A stretch of DNA of 35,991 nucleotides from Treponemataceae bacterium (lineage in GTDB: Bacteria; Spirochaetota; Spirochaetia; Treponematales; Treponemataceae): assembly GCA_024402435.1 (NCBI GenBank), contig JAKSTU010000024.1, forward strand, positions 1-35,991. Reading direction: 5' to 3'. A model generated the notes under the pieces. That model saw nothing but the letters and a program-made list of their open reading frames with translations. It was not told the DNA's origin and did no database searches. Made by a program: the position numbers and the translations under genes. Numbering within the stretch: position 1 is the stretch's first letter; the number at the start of each line of letters is the position of its first letter. Positions 31,054-35,991 of this stretch are shown in pieces.

Positions 31054-31680
31054 ATGACATTCGCTATTTCAATCGGTTTTTATCTGATGCCTCTTCTTGT
31101 TTTTACGGCATGCATGCTCATTTTCGTAAAAAATCTCAGTTTAAAGCAAGCCTTGGGATCAATTTTTTTGGGTATTTTTTCAATCCTTCCGATTACTCTT
31201 GTTCAATATTTTCTGAAACATCTTCCGATTTTCAACAGTATAACAGTTCTGTCCCTTTTTGTTACTGTTTTTATTTTCAACGGTCTTATTGCAGAAACCC
31301 TCAAAATGATGTTTCTGTTCATTCTGCCTGCCAAAACCATGACTCTCGGGGCTTTTGTTGCAGCCGGAATGATCTGCGGCATTTCCGTTGCAACTTTTGA
31401 GGCAAGCGTCCTTCTTCTGAACGGTTCTGCCCTCACATTGGTACGCTTTCTTTCCCTTGTGCTTATCCACAGTTTCTGCACGGGCCTTTCGTCGGTTTAT
31501 GTCTGGGCGTTCAGGCATAAACAGTCATACATCATGTGCTTTGTTTTTGCCGTCATCCTTCATGGGCTTTACAACTACTTTGCAGGTTTTTCAATCAGAT
31601 TCTGGTGGTTTTCCATCATCACCGTGCTCTACGCAGGAATAAGGCTCCGTCTGGCATACAAAAAGATTTCCACCCGGTAA
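31054..31680 (+). CDS. Polytopic membrane protein, PrsW-like (possible intramembrane protease)
   Basis: The 208-aa protein has about seven membrane helices. Four spaced motifs resemble the PrsW family: AETLKMMF (family EExxK), GISVATFEAS (family ExN-type Glu), LIHSFCTG and VILHGLYNYF (family His). The first Glu of the EE pair is Ala, so activity is uncertain. PrsW cleaves the anti-sigma factor RsiW in Bacillus subtilis. No sigma/anti-sigma pair lies in this window. The gene is leaderless by prediction and sits just upstream of an ABC exporter. Confidence 0.6.
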   Translation: MTFAISIGFYLMPLLVFTACMLIFVKNLSLKQALGSIFLGIFSILPITLVQYFLKHLPIFNSITVLSLFVTVFIFNGLIAETLKMMFLFILPAKTMTLGAFVAAGMICGISVATFEASVLLLNGSALTLVRFLSLVLIHSFCTGLSSVYVWAFRHKQSYIMCFVFAVILHGLYNYFAGFSIRFWWFSIITVLYAGIRLRLAYKKISTR

Positions 31681-31690
31681 GTTTTTTTGA

Positions 31691-31696
31691 TATACT
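31691..31696 (+). promoter_or_regulatory. Predicted leaderless -10 box of the ABC exporter gene
   Basis: TATACT ends 6 nt before the ATG at 31703; TTTCCA lies 18 nt upstream as a possible -35. The -10 box falls just after the PrsW-like stop codon. Confidence 0.5.
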
Positions 31697-31702
31697 GGAT
31701 GA

Positions 31703-33499
31703 ATGAAATCCAGACCTCAAGACAATCCTCATTTTTTTGACAAACCGGCCATTAAAGTTTTTCTTTCGTATTACGGACCCCACATGGCTCTGTTTTCAGG
31801 CGATCTTGTCTGCGCTCTTCTTGTTGCAGCCTGTGACATTGCTTTTCCCATGATGAGCCGCTACACGCTGAACACCATTATTCCCGCAATGGAACTGCGG
31901 CCTTTTGTTGTGATGATAACGGCAATGCTTGTCATGTATATTTTGCGTTCCCAGTTGAATTATTTCATCAGTTATTGGGGACATGTCTTCGGAACCCAGG
32001 TAGAAGCGGACATGCGCCGCGACCTTTTTCATCATATTGAACGCCAGGGCTTTCCTTTCTTTGACAGGCACAGAACCGGCCACATAATGTCCAGAGTCAC
32101 CACCGATCTTTTTGAAGTGACGGAACTTGCCCACCACGGGCCTGAAGACGTGATCATTTCTCTTCTGACTTTGCTGGGATCTTTTGCAATGATGCTGACA
32201 ATCCGTTGGGAACTGGCAGTGATAATCTTTGCCTTTCTTCCGCTGATGGTTTTACGCACTGCATTGAGCCGCAAATCTTTGAACGAAACTTCACGCTCCG
32301 TAAAGGAAAAAACTTCGGACATCAACGCTGCTCTGGAATCAAGCATTTCAGGTTCAAGAGTCACAAAAGCGTTTACAAACGAGGCCTTTGAAGAAGAAAA
32401 ATTTGAAGAAGGCAACAAAGCTTTCAGAATCGCAAAGAAAAAGTTCTATCATGCCATGGCAGGATTTCACGTCAAAATTGATTTTCAGATAAACTTTCTG
32501 AATGTGGCTGTAATTGCTGTGGGCGGCTGGTTCATCATGCAGGAAAAAATGACCATTGCAGATCTGGTTGCCGCAAATCTTTTTGTTGCATCTTTCAGTC
32601 AGCCCATCCGCCGCCTTTCAAACTTTGTGGAACAGTACACAACAGGTATGGCAGGCTTTACACGGTTTCTTGAGATCATGCGCACTCACGAAGAAACAGT
32701 GCAGAAAGAGGGAGCCGCCGAACTTAAGAAAGCACAGGGAAACATTGAATACCGCAACGTGGATTTTGCCTATTCCAACAATGTGCCTGTCCTTAAGAAC
32801 GTCAATCTTTCGGTTGAAAGCGGAAAAACTCTTGCACTGGTAGGCCCTTCCGGCGCCGGCAAAACCACTTTCTGCCATCTGCTGCCACGCTTTTATGAAC
32901 TTACAGGCGGTCAGATTCTTGTTGACGGAACCGACATCAGGGATTATACGGTTTCTTCACTGCGCAGGCAGATCGGTCTGGTACAGCAGGATGTTTTTCT
33001 TTTTGCCGGCACAATCCGTGACAACATTGCATACGGAAACATTCATGCCACCCAGGAAGAAATTGAAGAAGCTGCAAAACGGGCAGAAATTCACGAAGAC
33101 ATTCTCAAAATGCCCAACGGTTATGACACAATCGTAGGGGAGCGGGGCTTGCGTCTTTCCGGCGGACAGAAACAGCGTGTTTCAATTGCACGCACTTTCC
33201 TTAAAAATCCGCCGATCCTTATTCTGGATGAAGCGACCAGTGCTTTGGACACTGCAACAGAACAGCGGATTCAGCGTTCTTTTGACGAACTTTCCAAAGG
33301 GCGCACATCAATAATCATTGCCCACAGGCTTTCCACAATCAGAAACGCAGACTGCATTGCGGTAATCAGCGGAGAAGGCATTGCTGAATGCGGAACTCAC
33401 AGGGAACTGATCGAAAAAAACGGGATTTATGCCGAACTTTATCACAATCAGTTTGAGCAGAACACCGGGGCTGATGAAGCTGCCCCGCAAAATCAGTAG
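31703..33499 (+). CDS. ABC exporter, fused permease and ATPase
   Basis: The 598-aa half-transporter has a six-helix type I exporter domain (about 25-330) and an ATPase domain with Walker A GPSGAGKTT (381-389), LSGGQ (485-489), Walker B LILDEATSALD (Asp509) and H-loop IIAHRLST. It likely works as a homodimer exporting lipids, drugs or peptides (MsbA/LmrA-like); the substrate is not decidable. The ATG at 31703 fits the -10 spacing; an overlapping out-of-frame ATG at 31699 is ignored. Confidence 0.93.
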   Translation: MKSRPQDNPHFFDKPAIKVFLSYYGPHMALFSGDLVCALLVAACDIAFPMMSRYTLNTIIPAMELRPFVVMITAMLVMYILRSQLNYFISYWGHVFGTQVEADMRRDLFHHIERQGFPFFDRHRTGHIMSRVTTDLFEVTELAHHGPEDVIISLLTLLGSFAMMLTIRWELAVIIFAFLPLMVLRTALSRKSLNETSRSVKEKTSDINAALESSISGSRVTKAFTNEAFEEEKFEEGNKAFRIAKKKFYHAMAGFHVKIDFQINFLNVAVIAVGGWFIMQEKMTIADLVAANLFVASFSQPIRRLSNFVEQYTTGMAGFTRFLEIMRTHEETVQKEGAAELKKAQGNIEYRNVDFAYSNNVPVLKNVNLSVESGKTLALVGPSGAGKTTFCHLLPRFYELTGGQILVDGTDIRDYTVSSLRRQIGLVQQDVFLFAGTIRDNIAYGNIHATQEEIEEAAKRAEIHEDILKMPNGYDTIVGERGLRLSGGQKQRVSIARTFLKNPPILILDEATSALDTATEQRIQRSFDELSKGRTSIIIAHRLSTIRNADCIAVISGEGIAECGTHRELIEKNGIYAELYHNQFEQNTGADEAAPQNQ

Positions 33500-33525
33500 T
33501 TCTAGCCGAAAAGCATAAGGATTTG

Positions 33526-33531
33526 TATACT
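33526..33531 (+). promoter_or_regulatory. Predicted leaderless -10 box of the small acidic membrane protein gene
   Basis: TATACT ends 6 nt before the ATG at 33538; the 16 bases from TATACT into the start codon are identical to those at 2651-2666. Confidence 0.5.
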
Positions 33532-33537
33532 TTCATC

Positions 33538-33912
33538 ATGACTATTTCAGAAATTCAAAAAAGCATGGATACATTGTTCCCGAAGAAAAAAACCATGGAG
33601 CAGAGCAAAAATCTCTGTATCCTCGTTCTTTTCGTGCTTTGTTATTATGTTTATCAGTCTGTGACTCAGCAGGACGATACTCCCTGGTGGTTCTTTCTTG
33701 TCATGGGACTGATGATTGTCCTTTGTGTCGGCATTCTGATCTATGATTACAAAGTGATCAAAAAACTTTCAGACGAAATAAGCCAGCTGGCAGAAGAGAA
33801 AGCTGCCATGGAAGAAACAGAGTCTGAAGACGAAGAAGATGCAGAAGACGAGCCGGAAGCCATAGAAGACAACAGAAGCAATGATGAACCGGATGAAAGT
33901 ACCGGCGAATAA
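33538..33912 (+). CDS. Small membrane protein with acidic tail, unknown function
   Basis: The 124-aa protein has two hydrophobic segments (about 26-43 and 51-70), then a short coiled-coil-like region (VIKKLSDEISQLAEEKAA) and a tail of about 40 residues dominated by Glu and Asp. I do not recognise it. The start at 33538 fits the -10 spacing; an in-frame ATG at 33523 would lie upstream of the -10 box. It ends 11 bp before the TetM-like GTPase gene, which has no obvious Shine-Dalgarno or promoter of its own, so the two may be co-transcribed. Confidence 0.7.
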   Translation: MTISEIQKSMDTLFPKKKTMEQSKNLCILVLFVLCYYVYQSVTQQDDTPWWFFLVMGLMIVLCVGILIYDYKVIKKLSDEISQLAEEKAAMEETESEDEEDAEDEPEAIEDNRSNDEPDESTGE

Positions 33913-33923
33913 ATCACAGTGTC

Positions 33924-35825
33924 ATGGCAAAACTGATTACAGGAATTCTGGCCCACGTTGATGCCGGAAAGACAACTCTTTCCGAAGCCCTGCTTTACAA
34001 AGCCGGAGCAATCCGGAGTTTGGGAAGAGTTGATTCAAAAAACGCATTTCTCGACAACAATTTTATTGAACGCCAGCGGGGAATTACGATTTTTTCCAAA
34101 CAGGCAAATCTTTCTGACAAAATCACTTTGATTGACACGCCCGGCCATGTGGATTTCGGTGCGGAAATGGAACGCACTCTTTCAGTTCTTGACGCCGCCA
34201 TTCTGCTGATCAACGCCTCAGACGGGATTCAGAGCCACACAAAAACTTTGTGGTCGCTTCTGCAGCAGTACAAAATCCCTACACTGATTTTCGTCAACAA
34301 AATGGACATGCCCGACACCAGCAAAGAAAAGCTTCTTGCAAAGCTGCAGAAAGGTTTCGGACAGGGCGTCGTGGATTTTTCAGAAGAATTTGCCTTTTCC
34401 CCGGATTTTGACGAGCAAGTTTCTTCTCTTGATGATGCTCTGATGGAAAAATACCTGAACGGCGATTCTCCCGATGAACAGGACATTTCAAGGCTGATTT
34501 CTTCACAAGTGCTTTTTCCATGCGTTTTCGGGTCTGCATTGAAGCTGGAAGGCATCGACAGACTGCTGGAAATTCTTGACAAATTTTTCCCCCTGCCAGA
34601 TTACGGAGCGGATTTCGGCTGCAAAGTTTACAAAATTTCAAAAGACAAGCAGAACAACCGTCTTACACATCTTAAGGTTACCGGCGGAGTTCTTAAAGTT
34701 AAAGAATTTCTTGAAGAAGAAAAGATAAACGAAGTAAGAATTTATTCCGGAGAAAAATTTGAGCAGGTAAAAGAGGTACATGCAGGAGAAATCTGTACTG
34801 TAACCGGGCCAAAAATGTCTTTTGCGGGCAAAGCTTACGGAGCCGCAGAGGGTGTAAGCAATTATCAGCTGGAACCGGCTCTGATTTATTCAGTGATTGT
34901 TCCTGACGAACTTGATGTTACGGGAATGCTGCATATTCTCAGGGAACTTGAAGAAGAACTGCCGGAAATTAAAGTTGAGTACGCGGAACAGACTGATGAA
35001 ATTTTCGTAATGCTTATGGGACAGGTTCAGACAGAGGTTATAAAGGTTCTTCTGCAGGACAGGTACAAAATCGCCATTGAATTCGGAGAAGGCCGCATTG
35101 CCTACAAAGAAACGATTCTGGAACCGGTTGTGGGCGTGGGACACTACGAACCTTTACGCCATTATGCGGAAGTTCATCTGCGTATGACACCTCTTCCCCG
35201 TGGCAGCGGAATGCGCTTCCTTTCCAGAATCAGTGTGGATGATCTTGATACCAACTGGCAGCGCCTTATTCTGACCCATCTTGCAGAAAAAAACCATCTG
35301 GGTGTCCTTACAGGCAGTCCCATTACTGACATTGAAATTGAAGTGATTGCAGGACGGGCACATCTTAAACACACGGAAGGCGGAGATTTCCGCCAGTCAA
35401 CTTACAGAGCAATCCGTCACGGACTCATGTATTCAAAGTCCGTCCTGCTGGAACCAATTTATGCTTATGAGGCGATTATTCCCGAAGTCAATGTTGGCCG
35501 GTTCATGACAGACCTGGACAAAATGCACGGAACCTGTTCCCTTGATGAAAGTTGGGAAGGATTTTCCGTGCTGAGAGGAAAAGTTCCTGTTTCCACAATG
35601 AAAAACTACATCAATGATTTGAGGGCTTATTCAAAAGGTCAGGGAACTTTGAGTCTTTCCGTATCCGGCTATGATCTGTGCCATAACGAAAAAGAAGTTA
35701 TTGAAGCAAAGCACTACAACCCGGATGCAGACCTGGCAAATCCTGCATCCAGTGTATTCTGTTCTCACGGTGCAGGATTTGTGGTCAATTGGGATGAAGT
35801 GAACGATTACAAACACATAAAGTAA
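33924..35825 (+). CDS. TetM-like / EF-G-like translational GTPase
   Basis: The 633-aa protein has the G domain motifs AHVDAGKTT (10-18), RGIT, DTPGH (71-75) and NKMD (125-128), followed by EF-G-type domains II-V. Its size is close to the ribosomal protection proteins TetM/TetO (about 640 aa). The domain IV loop that displaces tetracycline in TetM (YSPVS then ADF) aligns here with LKHTEGGDF, so the key residues are absent. A C-terminal extension (HNEKEVIEAKHYNPDADL to KHIK) is also absent from TetM. It is therefore more likely a ribosome-associated housekeeping or stress GTPase than a tetracycline resistance factor. Confidence 0.88.
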   Translation: MAKLITGILAHVDAGKTTLSEALLYKAGAIRSLGRVDSKNAFLDNNFIERQRGITIFSKQANLSDKITLIDTPGHVDFGAEMERTLSVLDAAILLINASDGIQSHTKTLWSLLQQYKIPTLIFVNKMDMPDTSKEKLLAKLQKGFGQGVVDFSEEFAFSPDFDEQVSSLDDALMEKYLNGDSPDEQDISRLISSQVLFPCVFGSALKLEGIDRLLEILDKFFPLPDYGADFGCKVYKISKDKQNNRLTHLKVTGGVLKVKEFLEEEKINEVRIYSGEKFEQVKEVHAGEICTVTGPKMSFAGKAYGAAEGVSNYQLEPALIYSVIVPDELDVTGMLHILRELEEELPEIKVEYAEQTDEIFVMLMGQVQTEVIKVLLQDRYKIAIEFGEGRIAYKETILEPVVGVGHYEPLRHYAEVHLRMTPLPRGSGMRFLSRISVDDLDTNWQRLILTHLAEKNHLGVLTGSPITDIEIEVIAGRAHLKHTEGGDFRQSTYRAIRHGLMYSKSVLLEPIYAYEAIIPEVNVGRFMTDLDKMHGTCSLDESWEGFSVLRGKVPVSTMKNYINDLRAYSKGQGTLSLSVSGYDLCHNEKEVIEAKHYNPDADLANPASSVFCSHGAGFVVNWDEVNDYKHIK

Positions 35826-35857
35826 TCAGCGGCAAAGCGGAATCCCTGAGGTCCTCG

Positions 35858-35875
35858 AAGGGACATCGTTCCCTT
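35858..35875 (+). terminator. Possible terminator hairpin after the GTPase gene
   Basis: AAGGGA (35858-35863) pairs with TCCCTT (35870-35875), followed by only a short T run. It lies directly before the second 46-nt repeat and may be part of it. Confidence 0.35.
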
Positions 35876-35880
35876 TGAAG

Positions 35881-35926
35881 AGATGTTTCGACTTCATTCG
35901 CTACGCTCATTCTATGCGGTATGACA
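35881..35926 (-). repeat. 46-nt dispersed intergenic repeat, copy 2
   Basis: On the minus strand it begins TGTCAT and ends GAATGAAGTCGAAACATCT, the same length and ends as copy 1 at 1929-1974. Its middle contains GAGCGTAGC. Confidence 0.6.
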
Positions 35927-35937
35927 CAGCGGACAAG

Positions 35938-35991
35938 TTATTTGAAAAGTGCTTCAACTTTCTTGAGCTCGTTACGAATCTCAAGATGCTG
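35938..35991 (-). CDS. C-terminal fragment of a gene running off the window
   Basis: The minus strand reads QHLEIRNELKKVEALFK then TAA (35940-35938). The amphipathic, helical look and the position right after an intergenic repeat suggest a real gene tail, but 17 residues are too few to identify. Confidence 0.4.
   Translation of the reverse strand, partial: QHLEIRNELKKVEALFK

Noticed and set aside
33924..35825. Tetracycline resistance gene of the TetM/TetO type
   Set aside because: The YSPVS loop residues are not conserved and there is an extra C-terminal segment; no mobile element flanks it.

Overview
The window reads as core chromosome of a spirochaete, most likely a gut- or rumen-type Treponema. 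The grounds are moderate GC by eye, several lipoproteins with spirochaete-style lipoboxes (ITS-C, FAT-C), a methyl-accepting chemotaxis protein, a cyclophilin-FKBP fusion lipoprotein of a kind I recall from treponemes, and dense mixed-strand packing. I see no prophage, insertion sequence, CRISPR array, tRNA or rRNA. The species is an inference; no 16S is present.

Layout. 1-1664 (-): ettA, cut by the window edge. 1665-2070: a gene-free stretch with GC-rich palindromes, a promoter and a 46-nt repeat. 2071-4701 (+): a lipoprotein, a small YgiT-type zinc protein, and a Na+/alanine-glycine symporter behind a tandem glycine riboswitch. 4822-8607: EamA exporter, a small membrane protein (-), free-methionine-sulfoxide reductase, sirtuin, and a convergent alpha/beta hydrolase (-). 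8794-10578 (+): oligoendopeptidase F. 10664-15825 (-): the conserved rpmH-rnpA-yidD-yidC-jag operon, extended by an exported protein of unknown function and the cyclophilin-FKBP lipoprotein. 16101-18907 (+): a six-helix chemoreceptor and a lone, divergent ABC ATPase. 18936-20723 (-): a Nif3-like protein and a membrane protein with a degenerate hydrolase domain. 20813-27867 (+): plsC, a YgiQ-type radical SAM gene, ctpA, rsmE, a divergent WecG-like protein and an odd sigma54-activator-like ATPase. 27920-28678 (-): trmJ. 28787-30443 (+): uppP, a NifU-like protein and slyD. 30444-31004 (-): aroK. 31054-35825 (+): PrsW-like protein, ABC exporter, small acidic membrane protein and a TetM-like GTPase. 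A second copy of the 46-nt repeat and the tail of another minus-strand gene close the window.

Themes. Many genes serve translation or ribosome function (ettA, rpmH, rnpA, rsmE, trmJ, the TetM-like GTPase) and envelope or protein export (yidC, yidD, jag, ctpA, uppP, plsC, immunophilins). The most striking feature is regulatory. Fourteen genes, on both strands, have a sigma70-type -10 hexamer ending 6 nt (one case 7 nt) before the start codon and no Shine-Dalgarno sequence. This predicts leaderless mRNAs. The remaining genes have ordinary leaders with GGAG-type ribosome binding sites, or sit inside operons. The two classes look like a deliberate division of initiation modes.

The best leads for new biology are this leaderless set, an AAA+ sigma54-activator-like protein that lacks both the GAFTGA loop and a DNA-binding domain, its WecG-family neighbour that lacks the catalytic-Asp motif, and a TetM-like GTPase whose domain IV loop differs from true tetracycline-protection proteins.
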